A DNA stretch of 41,864 nucleotides, from positions 1 through 41,864 of the forward strand of contig DAOQWA010000027.1 in NCBI GenBank assembly GCA_035341855.1, in the 5' to 3' direction. Source of the DNA: QQVM01 sp035341855. Its GTDB lineage: Bacteria; Bacteroidota; Bacteroidia; AKYH767-A; 2013-40CM-41-45. The translations under genes and the position numbers were made by a program. Numbering within the stretch: position 1 is the first letter of the stretch; every line of letters begins with the position of its first letter. Under the pieces are notes generated by a model that worked only from the letters and a program-made list of their open reading frames with translations, was not told the origin of the DNA and did no database searches. Below are positions 33,804-41,864 of this stretch, piece after piece.

Positions 33804-35621
33804 TTGAAACTGAATACAAATAAAACAGCGTTCAATTTCACTTTGATTAAAAGTGTTATAAATAAATATAAAATATGCTGCTTGATTTTTTTAACCCTCC
33901 TATTTTCAGTCAACCATGCTTATTCACAAAGAGAAGTTGCCCTAACTCTTGAGCCGGGTGATTCAACAGAAAACGATTCATTTGAAAAAATCAGAAAGCA
34001 AGTACTTGAGAAAAATACATTTCGTGATACAAGCGCTGCAAAAAAAGAATTGGGCTCTGTCTTATCTAAACTTCAAAACAGCAGCTATCTGGCAGCAAGC
34101 TTTGATACAATAATCGTTGACTCGCTGAGAGTAAATGCAAGACTGCATCTTGGATCAGTTTACAAGTTAGCAATACTTAAGAAAGGAAATGTTGAGAACA
34201 CCTTCCTGGCAGGCACACCATTCAGAAAAAATTTCAAATCCGGTAAAGCATTCGATCATAATGCTATTTTAAAGATAAAAGACAGAATAATCAGAAACTG
34301 CGAAAATCAAGGCTTCCCTTTTGCAGCAGTGAAACTGGATAGCATTCAAATTCACGATGAAGAGTTCTTTGCGACACTTAACTTAGAAAAAAATCGAGCA
34401 ATATTTATAGATAGCATCTTACTTAGAGGCAATGCCAGCATTGCACCGGTGTTTATCTATAATTACATTGGAATAAAACCAGGTGATCTTTATGATGAGT
34501 CACAAGTTTCGAAAATCAGCAATCGTCTCAGCGAACTTGCATTTGTCAGGGAAGTCAGGGAGAACCGCATAGTATTTACTGATAAAGAAACAAAGCTGGA
34601 ACTTTTCCTTGAGAATAAAAAAGCCAGCCAATTTGACGGCATACTTGGATTATTGCCTGATGAACAGAATTCCGGTAAATATAAAATTACCGGAGAAGCA
34701 CATATCAAACTTCAAAACTCATTAAGACGTGGAGAGGTTATTGAATTAAATTGGAAGCAACTGCCATCAAGTTCGCAAGATCTCAAACTACGTGCACTCT
34801 ATCCATTTCTATTGAATACACCTTTTGGAATTGATGCATACTTATCTATATTCAGGAAAGACAGCACATACTTAGATGTGATCAAAAGTCTTGGTATACA
34901 ATATGCGTTTTCCGGGAATAACTATATAAAAGCTTTTTTAAAGGATAAGCAGAGTGACCTTCAAAGCTCAAAAAGGTTAGAAAATGCAACCGTATTACCA
35001 CCTTATGCTGACATTAAAGTTTTGTCATATGGCTTGACTTTTCATTATGAAAATCTGGACTACCGTTTGAATCCCAGAAAAGGATATAGTATCGAAGCTA
35101 CGGGTAGCATCGGTAATCGAGACATCAAAAAAAATCAGGACATCAATCCGATGTTGTACGATAGTCTTAGGTTGAGAACGACTAACTATCAGGCAGAAGT
35201 CAGCTTTGATAAGTTCTTTTCTCTTGCCGGCAGACACGTACTAAATCTTGGTGGAATCGGAGGGTATATTTATAATCCGGAAATCTTTAGTAATGAGCTT
35301 TTCCGAATCGGTGGCTTGCACACACTTAGGGGATTTGACGAAGAGTCTATATTTGCCTCATCATTTGGAATAGGTAAACTAGAATACAGATATCTTCTTG
35401 AACAAAATTCGTTCCTCTTCAGCTTTTTTAATTTATCATGGTATGAAAATAAAAGCAGGCATACATTTTTAACTGACACACCATTTGGTTTTGGAGCCGG
35501 AATAAACTTTGAAACAAAACTTGGGGTGATGTCTGTCAGTTATGCACTAGGTAAACAGTTTGACAATCCTATACTATTGAGAAACGGCAAGATACATTTT
35601 GGAATTGTAAACTATTTTTAA
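33804..35621 (+). CDS. BamA/TamA family outer-membrane protein
   Basis: The 605-residue product has an N-terminal signal peptide (ICCLIFLTLLFSVNHAYSQ), one or two POTRA-like repeats in about 90-290 (YKLAILKKGNVENTFL, AIFIDSILLRGNASIAPVF, FVREVRENRIVF), then a 16-strand-type barrel with FRIGGLHTLRGFDEES, whose LRGFDE matches the VRGF/Y hallmark of Omp85 proteins. It ends in a terminal strand IHFGIVNYF. It would fold or transport outer-membrane proteins or lipids. It is shorter than BamA (fewer POTRA domains), so TamA-like is the better description. The start is TTG 33804; no ATG precedes the signal peptide. Confidence 0.82.
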   Translation: MKLNTNKTAFNFTLIKSVINKYKICCLIFLTLLFSVNHAYSQREVALTLEPGDSTENDSFEKIRKQVLEKNTFRDTSAAKKELGSVLSKLQNSSYLAASFDTIIVDSLRVNARLHLGSVYKLAILKKGNVENTFLAGTPFRKNFKSGKAFDHNAILKIKDRIIRNCENQGFPFAAVKLDSIQIHDEEFFATLNLEKNRAIFIDSILLRGNASIAPVFIYNYIGIKPGDLYDESQVSKISNRLSELAFVREVRENRIVFTDKETKLELFLENKKASQFDGILGLLPDEQNSGKYKITGEAHIKLQNSLRRGEVIELNWKQLPSSSQDLKLRALYPFLLNTPFGIDAYLSIFRKDSTYLDVIKSLGIQYAFSGNNYIKAFLKDKQSDLQSSKRLENATVLPPYADIKVLSYGLTFHYENLDYRLNPRKGYSIEATGSIGNRDIKKNQDINPMLYDSLRLRTTNYQAEVSFDKFFSLAGRHVLNLGGIGGYIYNPEIFSNELFRIGGLHTLRGFDEESIFASSFGIGKLEYRYLLEQNSFLFSFFNLSWYENKSRHTFLTDTPFGFGAGINFETKLGVMSVSYALGKQFDNPILLRNGKIHFGIVNYF

Positions 35622-35717
35622 TCGAACAATAATAAGGCAGGCTAATTCACAAAGGAATCGCATCAAGCTATTGTCTCATTATTTAACAGGGCTATAGAAC
35701 CGCTACATTTAATTCCC

Positions 35718-35725
35718 TACTTTTG
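35718..35725 (+). promoter_or_regulatory. -7 promoter element next to hemE start
   Basis: TACTTTTG matches TAnnTTTG and ends 6 bp before ATG 35732, which implies an almost leaderless transcript. It shows that an in-frame TTG at 35723, inside the box, is not the start codon. The -33 region has no clear TTG. Confidence 0.5.
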
Positions 35726-35731
35726 TGCGCG

Positions 35732-36763
35732 ATGAAATTGAAAAATGATTTATTATTAAGAGCAGCAAAGGGAGAAATTACTGAACGAACTCCGGTTTGG
35801 CTGATGCGTCAGGCAGGAAGAATACTACCTGAGTACAGAGAGGTTCGAAAAAAGATTGGTGGTTTCAAAGAGCTTGTAGAGAATCCAGTTGCAGCTGCGG
35901 AAGTAACTGTTCAACCTGTAGATTTACTCGGTGTCGATGCTGCAATTATATTCTCAGACATACTGGTAATTCCTGAAGCTATGGGGCTCCCTTATCAAAT
36001 GGTAGAATCAACAGGCCCCTGGTTTGAGAACACCGTCAAATCAGAAACTGATGTATCAAAATTAAAGATAGCAGAAGCTTCCGAACTGAAGTATGTGATG
36101 GATGCTATTCAAATTACAAAAAGAGAATTAAATGGACGAGTCCCTTTGATTGGATTTGCAGGTGCACCCTGGACAATCTTTTCATATATGATTCAAGGAA
36201 AAGGAAGCAAAACTTTTTCTGAAGCAAAAAAGTTTCTTTACACTGAGCCTGTCATATCTCATAAACTGCTACATAAAATTACACAAAGCACAATTAATTA
36301 CCTGAAAGGACAAATACAATCCGGAGTTGATATTGTGCAAATCTTTGATTCATGGGCCGGTGTTTTATCGCCGGAGCAGTATAAAGAATTTGCACTGCAT
36401 TATATCTCGATGATTTGTGATTCAATTACCGAAGTACCGGTTATTGTATTTGCAAAAGGAGCGCATTTTGCGAGAAAGGAAATGAGTCAGCTTGATTGTG
36501 ATGTGATTGGTTTGGATTGGAACATGGATGTCAAAGAATCAAGAGAAATGATCGGTCCAAATAAAACGCTTCAGGGTAATATTGATCCTTGCTTATTGTA
36601 TGCAAGCGAAGAAATGATTCAATTTGAAACTGAGGAGATGTTGAAAGCATTTGGCCCAATCCGGCATATAGCAAATCTAGGTCATGGCTTGTACCCGGAT
36701 ACAGATCCCGAAAAAGTGAAATTCTTTATAAATACAATAAAAAAGTTCCGGCACCTAAATTAG
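35732..36763 (+). CDS. hemE: Uroporphyrinogen decarboxylase
   Basis: The 343-residue enzyme has the substrate-binding signature TPVWLMRQAGRILPEYRE near its N-terminus, IIFSDILVIPEAMG with a catalytic aspartate, the GFAGAPWTIFSYMIQG segment, FDSWAGVLSP and the C-terminal NLGHGLYPDTDPEKV. It decarboxylates uroporphyrinogen III to coproporphyrinogen III in haem synthesis. I choose ATG 35732, since the three upstream codons (from TTG 35723) overlap the predicted -7 box. No other hem gene is in the window. Confidence 0.95.
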   Translation: MKLKNDLLLRAAKGEITERTPVWLMRQAGRILPEYREVRKKIGGFKELVENPVAAAEVTVQPVDLLGVDAAIIFSDILVIPEAMGLPYQMVESTGPWFENTVKSETDVSKLKIAEASELKYVMDAIQITKRELNGRVPLIGFAGAPWTIFSYMIQGKGSKTFSEAKKFLYTEPVISHKLLHKITQSTINYLKGQIQSGVDIVQIFDSWAGVLSPEQYKEFALHYISMICDSITEVPVIVFAKGAHFARKEMSQLDCDVIGLDWNMDVKESREMIGPNKTLQGNIDPCLLYASEEMIQFETEEMLKAFGPIRHIANLGHGLYPDTDPEKVKFFINTIKKFRHLN

Positions 36764-36827
36764 TTTAATTATATTCAGAAATATTCTTTCTTTTGTTTGC
36801 CAAAAGGGCTTTACTTAGCAATGATCT

Positions 36828-38153
36828 ATGATTGAAAAAGGCAATAAAAAGATTATTCGAGCCTGGACAATGTATGACTGGGCGAATTCGGCCTATTCAC
36901 TAGTAATTACCTCTGCACTTTTTCCAATTTATTTTCATGCAATAACGACTTCAGACAACAACAATGAAGTTCGATTTCTTGGCCGGAATTTTAATAGTGA
37001 TTCCCTGCAAACTTACGCTATTTCCCTTGCGTTCCTTCTCATTGCTGCAATAAGTCCCATCCTTTCTTCCATTGCTGATTACAGTGGCCGAAAGAAACGA
37101 TTTATGTATTTCTTCAGCACAATGGGTGCACTATCATGTTCGGCGTTGTACTTTTTCGATTCTCTTGACACGCTTTGGATCGGCGTATTCGGATCAATAT
37201 TGGCAGCAATTGGTTATGCTGGAAGTATTGTGTTTTACAATGCATTCTTACCGGAAATTGCTGATGTGAAAGATCAGGATAAAGTGAGTGCTAAAGGATT
37301 TGCCATGGGCTATATTGGCAGCTCATTATTACTCATTTTCTCATTGACCATGATCATGTTTCCGCAATTATTTGGAAATATTGAAAGCGGATATGCAACT
37401 CGATTGGCATTTTTAATTGTAGGAATTTGGTGGTTTGCTTTTGCGCAATACACTTTTCATTATTTACCTAACAATGTGTTTGATCAAAAACCACAAGGGC
37501 GTTACATACTCAATGGATATATGGAATTAAAAAAAGTTTGGTTTGAACTTAGACATTCGAGCAGATTGAAAACCTTCCTTCTTTCTTTCTTTTTTTACAA
37601 CATGGGTGTACAAACAGTAATGTATGTTGCTACGCTCTTTGGTGACGGTGAGCTCCATTTACCTTCTGAGATTTTAATAGCGATCATCCTGATCATCCAA
37701 TTTGTAGCTATTGGTGGTGCATTTTTCTTTAGTTCCTTGTCAAAACGATATGGTAACATATATTCCTTATCCGTCTCATTGATCATTTGGGTTCTAATAT
37801 GTATTGGCGCCTATTTATGTGATAAAAGATTCGGAGTGAACGAACAAACAATGTTTATTATTCTTGCTGCAGTTGTCGGTCTTGTAATGGGAGGCATACA
37901 ATCGCTTTCCCGCTCAACATACTCAAAACTCTTACCGGAGACTAAGGATCACGCATCCTACTTTAGTTTTTATGATGTATGTGATAAACTCGGAACAGTT
38001 CTTGGAACCTTTGCATTCGGTTATATCAATGAAATTACCGGAAGTATGAGAAACAGTATTATAGTTTTGGCAAGCTTTTTCATTATCGGTCTGATTTTGT
38101 TACTTCGCATGAAAAAGGAAAAACAACCAGAGCTGGAAGGTCAGCTTTTTTAA
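36828..38153 (+). CDS. MFS transporter, UMF1/Atg22-like
   Basis: The 441-residue protein has about 12 hydrophobic helices and the N-terminal signature WTMYDWANSAYSLVITSALF of the UMF1 (Atg22-like) major-facilitator group, together with SSIADYSGRKKRFM (the MFS loop 2-3 signature) and GGIQSLSRSTYSKLLPE. In fungi Atg22 exports amino acids from the vacuole; the bacterial substrate is unknown. It follows hemE by 64 bp and is followed by the CCG protein after 29 bp, so the last two are probably co-transcribed. Confidence 0.87.
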   Translation: MIEKGNKKIIRAWTMYDWANSAYSLVITSALFPIYFHAITTSDNNNEVRFLGRNFNSDSLQTYAISLAFLLIAAISPILSSIADYSGRKKRFMYFFSTMGALSCSALYFFDSLDTLWIGVFGSILAAIGYAGSIVFYNAFLPEIADVKDQDKVSAKGFAMGYIGSSLLLIFSLTMIMFPQLFGNIESGYATRLAFLIVGIWWFAFAQYTFHYLPNNVFDQKPQGRYILNGYMELKKVWFELRHSSRLKTFLLSFFFYNMGVQTVMYVATLFGDGELHLPSEILIAIILIIQFVAIGGAFFFSSLSKRYGNIYSLSVSLIIWVLICIGAYLCDKRFGVNEQTMFIILAAVVGLVMGGIQSLSRSTYSKLLPETKDHASYFSFYDVCDKLGTVLGTFAFGYINEITGSMRNSIIVLASFFIIGLILLLRMKKEKQPELEGQLF

Positions 38154-38182
38154 ATTCAGATTAAACTTATAGACAGAACATA

Positions 38183-38902
38183 ATGATAGTAGACATTTTT
38201 ATTCCTTGCTTTATTGATCAGATTTACCCTGACACAGCCCTGAACATGGTAAAAGTGCTAGAGAAAGTCGGATGTTCTGTTAATTATAATGACGAACAAA
38301 CCTGTTGCGGTCAACCCGCTTTTAATGCCGGCTATTGGGATCAATGCAAATCCGTTGGTGAAAAATTTATTAAAGACTTTCCTAACGACCGATATATTGT
38401 AACTCCGTCGGCTTCCTGCGTTGGCATGGTAAGGAATTATTATCCGGAACTGTTCCACAATACTTCTTTTCATAACCAGTTCAAAACTGTGCAGAAAAAC
38501 ATCATTGAATTTTCAGAATTCCTCGTCAAAGTATTAAATGTAACTGATGTTGGCGCAACATTGGCAGGAAATGCCACCTATCATGATTCATGCAGCGGAC
38601 TCAGAGAGGTTGGTATAAAAAATGAACCCAGGATCCTGTTACAAAATGTCAGGGGCTTGAATTTAATCGAGATGAAAGATTGTGAAACCTGTTGTGGATT
38701 TGGAGGTACCTTCTCAGTAAAATATGAAGGAATAGCAGTAGGCATGTCAGAACAAAAAATCATTAACGCTGAGGAAACAAAAGCTGAATTTCTGATTTCT
38801 ACAGACTCATCATGCTTAATGCACATGGATGGATACATAAAAAAGTCAGGTAAAAAATTAAAGACAATGCACCTGGCAGATGTCCTGGCAAGCGGATGGT
38901 GA
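38183..38902 (+). CDS. (Fe-S)-binding CCG-domain protein, LutA/LldE-like
   Basis: The 239-residue protein has two CCG (cysteine-rich) domains, each with a CCG pair and outlying cysteines: IPCFIDQIYP, EQTCCGQPAFNAGYW and TPSASCVGMV in the first, then YHDSCSGLREVG, DCETCCGFGGTFSVKYEG and TDSSCLMHMDGY in the second. These bind non-canonical 4Fe-4S clusters. The length matches LutA/LldE of the L-lactate utilisation complex. LutB and LutC are not adjacent, so it may have another partner or they lie elsewhere. It follows the MFS gene after 29 bp. Confidence 0.85.
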   Translation: MIVDIFIPCFIDQIYPDTALNMVKVLEKVGCSVNYNDEQTCCGQPAFNAGYWDQCKSVGEKFIKDFPNDRYIVTPSASCVGMVRNYYPELFHNTSFHNQFKTVQKNIIEFSEFLVKVLNVTDVGATLAGNATYHDSCSGLREVGIKNEPRILLQNVRGLNLIEMKDCETCCGFGGTFSVKYEGIAVGMSEQKIINAEETKAEFLISTDSSCLMHMDGYIKKSGKKLKTMHLADVLASGW

Positions 38903-38990
38903 GAAAAAAAATCCTTACCTAATATATATCCTTTAACAATTTTGCAAGCAGGCTTTCGGATTAGAATTTACCTAAGCCTGAATTACTGTG

Positions 38991-39860
38991 CTAGATAATT
39001 TTATAGTTTTTATACTCCCCTATTCTCCATCCAGTATATTCTTCAAGTTTCATTTTAAATCTGGATTTTAAACTGAGCTTTTTATTTAGAGGGTCAAATT
39101 CAAACTTCCAGTTCTTTTCGGAAATTCTGTTTTTCATGACCATTGGATGCGTCCCTCTGAACAATGCAAGGGAATCTATTCCGGAGTAGTCGAATTCGTC
39201 ATGTGAGGATACGTTTTTCTCCAACCAATCATCATCATGCCAAAGTTTATGGAAATACTTTTGTTTCTCTTGTTGTTTTCCTGGAGGTTTTACCCAACCA
39301 TAATGATAAATGCTTGCTTCCAATGGTTTAACACGAAGCCTGCGTCCATTCTTTTGAAACCCTTGTGCATCTCTAAATGATCGTATGGATGGATCATTAC
39401 GAATTATTCGTACTTCCTTGCGATACCATTTAACAGAGTCACCGATATAATCATATGAGCCATAAAAATGAGTGTAGTTAAAAAGAAGGCCTTCAACTTC
39501 TTTATCTTCCTTCCATAACTCCATTGTTTGTTTAACTGAATCGAGATACTTCTCATGCAAAACTTCATCAGCCTGTATGTAAAAGCACCAGGTTGTATCC
39601 TCAGAAATTTTATCTAATGCTTTGTTGGTTTCGTCAGCTAATACCCTTCCACCTTCACGAAGACTATCATCCCAAACACTTTCATAAATTTTAATTTTAT
39701 TTGAATCAATGTTATCAATCAGACTTCGTGTATCGTCTTCAGAGTTTCCTAATAAAACAACAAATTCATCACAGAGAGGTAGGACTGAAAGTATAGCTTC
39801 GACTACAGGATAGTCAAATCGAATTGCGTTTCTTATAAACGTGAAACCTGTAACCTTCAT
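38991..39860 (-). CDS. Glycosyltransferase family 2-like protein
   Basis: The 289-residue protein starts with the beta-strand FTFIRNAIRFDYPVVEAILSV and the segment DEFVVLLGNSEDDTRSLI of GT-A type enzymes; a DxD-like metal site appears as IQADEVLHEKY near residue 95. Later segments (WYRKEVRIIRNDPSIRSF, IYHYGWVKPP, KLWHDDDW) recur in a group widespread in Bacteroidota. It is cytoplasmic, without membrane segments; donor and acceptor are unknown. It lies 4 bp after the purB stop codon on the same strand, so it is probably co-transcribed with purB, an unexpected pairing. Confidence 0.8.
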   Translation of the reverse strand: MKVTGFTFIRNAIRFDYPVVEAILSVLPLCDEFVVLLGNSEDDTRSLIDNIDSNKIKIYESVWDDSLREGGRVLADETNKALDKISEDTTWCFYIQADEVLHEKYLDSVKQTMELWKEDKEVEGLLFNYTHFYGSYDYIGDSVKWYRKEVRIIRNDPSIRSFRDAQGFQKNGRRLRVKPLEASIYHYGWVKPPGKQQEKQKYFHKLWHDDDWLEKNVSSHDEFDYSGIDSLALFRGTHPMVMKNRISEKNWKFEFDPLNKKLSLKSRFKMKLEEYTGWRIGEYKNYKII

Positions 39861-39864
39861 GTTC

Positions 39865-41208
39865 TCAGATTCCTGTATAATTAAACGGTGTAATTGCTTT
39901 TAGCCGGGTTTTTAGTTCTTCGGAAATCCGGAGTTCTCCAATAAAAGAATGCAATGATGCCTTAGTGATCTTATCACCGGTTCTTGTCAATCCCTTCAAA
40001 GCTTCATACGGATCGAGGTAGTTTTCTCTCCTTAAAATAGTTTGTATTGCTTCTGCAATCACGGCCCAGTTATTATCCAGGTCGAAATTCAATGCTTCCG
40101 GATTAACCCTGATCTTTGACAATCCTTTCATGATTGACTTAACAGCTATCAAGGTATGTGCAAAAGGCACGCCTGTATTTCTTAATACTGTTGAGTCTGT
40201 CAGATCTCTTTGGAGTCTTGAAACCGGCAGCTTTGCTGCTAAATGTTCAAACAATGAATTAGCAATTCCCAGGTTCCCTTCGGCATTTTCAAAGTCGATT
40301 GGATTCACCTTATGAGGCATTGCAGATGAGCCAACTTCGCCGGCTTTAATTTCTTGTTTAAAATAATCCATAGAGATATACGTCCAAATATCCCTGCTGA
40401 AATCTATTAAAATAGTATTAATCCTCTTAAGATTATCGAACAGAGCTGCTAAATCATCGTAGTGCTCAATTTGCGTAGTATACTGCTGACGATTTAATCC
40501 CAAAACCTGATTCACAAAATAATTAGCGAAGACTTTCCAATCCAATTCAGGATATGCAACATGATGTGCATTAAAATTTCCTGTAGCCCCTCCGAACTTA
40601 GCCGAGAATGGTATTTTGTCCATTAGGAACATTTGCCTTTCCAGTCTTTCTACAAAAACTTTAATTTCCTTTCCCAATCGTGTTGGCGATGCTGCTTGTC
40701 CGTGTGTTCTGGCTAACATAGGAATCTCATTCCATTCATGACTAAGAAGGTCCAGTTTTTCAACCAGTTCCTGCAATGCGGGCAGATAGCACTCTTCAAT
40801 AGCATCTTTTGTTGCAAGTGGAAATGCAGTATTGTTAATGTCTTGAGAAGTTAATCCAAAATGTATAAATTCTTTATAGTTTTCCCAACCAAAATCAGAC
40901 ATACTGTCTTTAATAAAATACTCAAGGGCCTTTACATCATGGTTAGTAATGCGCTCCTTCTCTTTTATCACCACTGCGTCCTTACCGGAAAAATTTCTGT
41001 ACAGGTCTCTGAATTTTTCTGCCGGATTTAAATTGATGTTTTTTAATTGCGGAAGCGGGATCTCACATAATGCCAGGAAGTATTCAATTTCAACTTTCAA
41101 ACGATACTTCATCAGTGCCTCCTCTGAGAAGTATGATGTTAAAATCTGAGTTTGATTTTTATATCGTCCGTCAACCGGAGAAATTGCTGTCAATGAGTGA
41201 GAATCCAT
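39865..41208 (-). CDS. purB: Adenylosuccinate lyase
   Basis: The 447-residue enzyme of the fumarase/aspartase superfamily shows the signature GSSAMPHKVNPIDFENAEG (catalytic serine loop), THGQAASPTRLGKEI, HFGLTSQDINNTAF and an N-terminal SPVDGRYKNQT. It cleaves SAICAR and adenylosuccinate in purine synthesis, releasing fumarate. ATG 41208 is chosen. The frame is open for 23 further codons (to 41277), but that extension reads through the promoter and inverted-repeat region and lacks family similarity. A -7-like box (TACCTTCG, one mismatch) lies at 41230-41237 on the minus strand. Confidence 0.96.
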   Translation of the reverse strand: MDSHSLTAISPVDGRYKNQTQILTSYFSEEALMKYRLKVEIEYFLALCEIPLPQLKNINLNPAEKFRDLYRNFSGKDAVVIKEKERITNHDVKALEYFIKDSMSDFGWENYKEFIHFGLTSQDINNTAFPLATKDAIEECYLPALQELVEKLDLLSHEWNEIPMLARTHGQAASPTRLGKEIKVFVERLERQMFLMDKIPFSAKFGGATGNFNAHHVAYPELDWKVFANYFVNQVLGLNRQQYTTQIEHYDDLAALFDNLKRINTILIDFSRDIWTYISMDYFKQEIKAGEVGSSAMPHKVNPIDFENAEGNLGIANSLFEHLAAKLPVSRLQRDLTDSTVLRNTGVPFAHTLIAVKSIMKGLSKIRVNPEALNFDLDNNWAVIAEAIQTILRRENYLDPYEALKGLTRTGDKITKASLHSFIGELRISEELKTRLKAITPFNYTGI

Positions 41209-41210
41209 AA

Positions 41211-41298
41211 TTTGCTTGAAAGGAAAGCGCGAAGGTACAAAAGCAGGTATTTTTATTCTTAAAAATACTAAAAACAAAATCCAAACCTTTCAAGCAAA
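41211..41298. repeat. Nested inverted repeats around the purB promoter
   Basis: Outer pair: TTTGCTTGAAAGG (41211-41223) and its exact reverse complement CCTTTCAAGCAAA (41286-41298), 13 bp with 62 bp between. Inner pair: GTATTTTT (41247-41254) and AAAAATAC (41261-41268), 8 bp with a 6-nt gap. The centres differ by only 3 bp. The left outer arm ends 3 bp before the purB start codon, and the inner pair covers the -33 region of the candidate promoter. Confidence 0.8.
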
Positions 41299-41371
41299 AT
41301 CTTCGGGTCAAAATAGCCAAAATGAGATAAAAACGGCATATGTTAAAGTTTTAATTAATTTTTGAGGAAAC

Positions 41372-41402
41372 TTTGTAAATGTTAATAGTTTCCTTAGTTT
41401 TG
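41372..41402 (+). promoter_or_regulatory. Promoter of the TetR-type gene
   Basis: TTTG (41372-41375), a 19-bp spacer and TAGTTTTG (41395-41402) match the Bacteroidota consensus in both boxes. ATG 41411 follows only 8 bp after the -7 box, so the transcript would have almost no leader. Confidence 0.7.
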
Positions 41403-41410
41403 CGCCCTGA

Positions 41411-41864
41411 ATGGAAAAAGTTAAAGACAACAACCAACTGGTTGAAGAAAGAATCCTCAATACCGCCCGGGAATTATTTTTTCGCAACGGGATAAAGAGT
41501 ATTACAATGGATGATATTGCTGCAGCACAAGGCATTTCAAAAAAAACTATTTATCAATACTACAAAGATAAAAATGAACTTGTTGATGCATTAACCAGAG
41601 ATCAAACTAAATGTCATCATCAAGACATGTGTATGATTCGGAGTGAATCTGAAAACGCTATTCATGAACTTCTGGACTCCATGAAATATATGCGACAAAT
41701 ATTTAGCCAAATCAATCCCAGTATGTTTTATGATATGAAAAAGTACCATCCTTCTGCGTGGAAGATTTTCAGGTCTTTCAAAGAAGAGGAGTTGGCCGGT
41801 TTCATTGAAGAAAATTTATCCAAAGGAATGAAACAAGGTTTGTATCGAAAAAACTTGAAGATAA
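41411..41864 (+). CDS. TetR/AcrR family transcriptional regulator, N-terminal part (cut by window edge)
   Basis: 151 codons are visible. Residues of about 10-58 are the TetR helix-turn-helix: RILNTARELFFRNGIKSITM, then DDIAAAQGISKKTIYQYYKD, with the recognition helix KKTIYQYY. The ligand-binding part begins after about residue 65 and is incomplete. Such regulators usually repress neighbouring or divergent genes until they bind a small molecule. Here the divergent neighbour is purB-glycosyltransferase, and the downstream side is not in the window. The start is set by the promoter box 8 bp upstream. Confidence 0.88.
   Translation, partial: MEKVKDNNQLVEERILNTARELFFRNGIKSITMDDIAAAQGISKKTIYQYYKDKNELVDALTRDQTKCHHQDMCMIRSESENAIHELLDSMKYMRQIFSQINPSMFYDMKKYHPSAWKIFRSFKEEELAGFIEENLSKGMKQGLYRKNLKI

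Noticed and set aside
38949..38980. CAGGCTT/AAGCCTG inverted repeat as terminator of the CCG protein gene
   Set aside because: The loop is 18 nt and no T-run follows on either strand.
1..41864. CRISPR array, prophage, toxin-antitoxin or other defence system
   Set aside because: No repeat-spacer pattern, phage gene, nuclease/helicase cluster or toxin pair was found; the genes are core functions or envelope proteins.

Overview
The window is a stretch of a Bacteroidota chromosome. The evidence is the sequence itself: AT-rich DNA, the characteristic gene order tRNA-Thr/Tyr/Gly/Thr - tuf - tRNA-Trp - secE - nusG - rplKAJL - rpoBC, promoters of the TTG / TAnnTTTG type, almost no Shine-Dalgarno sites, a PorX-type response regulator, a CarboxypepD_reg/TonB-type receptor and DUF1573 proteins. 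I cannot name a genus. No insertion sequence, prophage, CRISPR array, rRNA operon or defence island is visible; this is mostly a core, vertically inherited region.

Layout. 1-2377 (minus): the N-terminal third of a TonB-type outer-membrane receptor, cut by the window edge, and an HD-superfamily phosphohydrolase. 2684-7355 (plus): porX, three tandem secreted DUF1573 paralogues with a strong terminator, then a class I/II aminotransferase. 7411-14316: a NamZ-like (DUF1343) exo-muramidase on the minus strand, divergent from a LolC/E-FtsX permease, then a CBS-type PLP enzyme with a structured leader, a BtuF-like protein without a signal peptide, and a patatin fused to an outer-membrane barrel. 14379-28944 (minus): the transcription/translation block, read from a small basic protein and four tRNAs through tuf, secE, nusG and four ribosomal proteins to rpoB, rpoC and a DUF3467 protein. 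29350-32163 (minus): gap, lipA and an unrecognised exported protein. 32284-38902 (mostly plus): an OsmC protein, a tiny lipoprotein (minus), ung, a BamA/TamA-like protein, hemE, a UMF1-type MFS transporter and a LutA-like CCG protein. 38991-41864: a glycosyltransferase behind purB (minus), and a truncated TetR regulator divergent from them.

How the genes relate. The minus-strand block supplies elongation factor, translocon subunit, antitermination factor, ribosomal stalk and RNA polymerase. It starts at an almost consensus promoter (28649-28679) and carries intergenic hairpins (rplL-rpoB, rpoB-rpoC) that may tune the stoichiometry of stalk proteins and polymerase. Several other genes concern the envelope: the TonB receptor, PorX (type IX secretion control), DUF1573 proteins, NamZ (peptidoglycan recycling), the LolC/E-like permease, the patatin-barrel and the BamA-like protein.

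The features most worth a second look are not new protein systems but unexplained nucleic-acid structure. They are: a tRNA-like cloverleaf with an abnormal anticodon arm between tRNA-Thr(GGT) and tuf (27858-27932); nested perfect inverted repeats around the purB promoter (41211-41298); helically phased GTTAA repeats upstream of the TonB receptor (1057-1093); a leader with an 11-bp inverted repeat and a 15-codon ORF before the CBS-type gene; and two short genes (55 aa at 28777-28944, 44 aa at 32756-32890).
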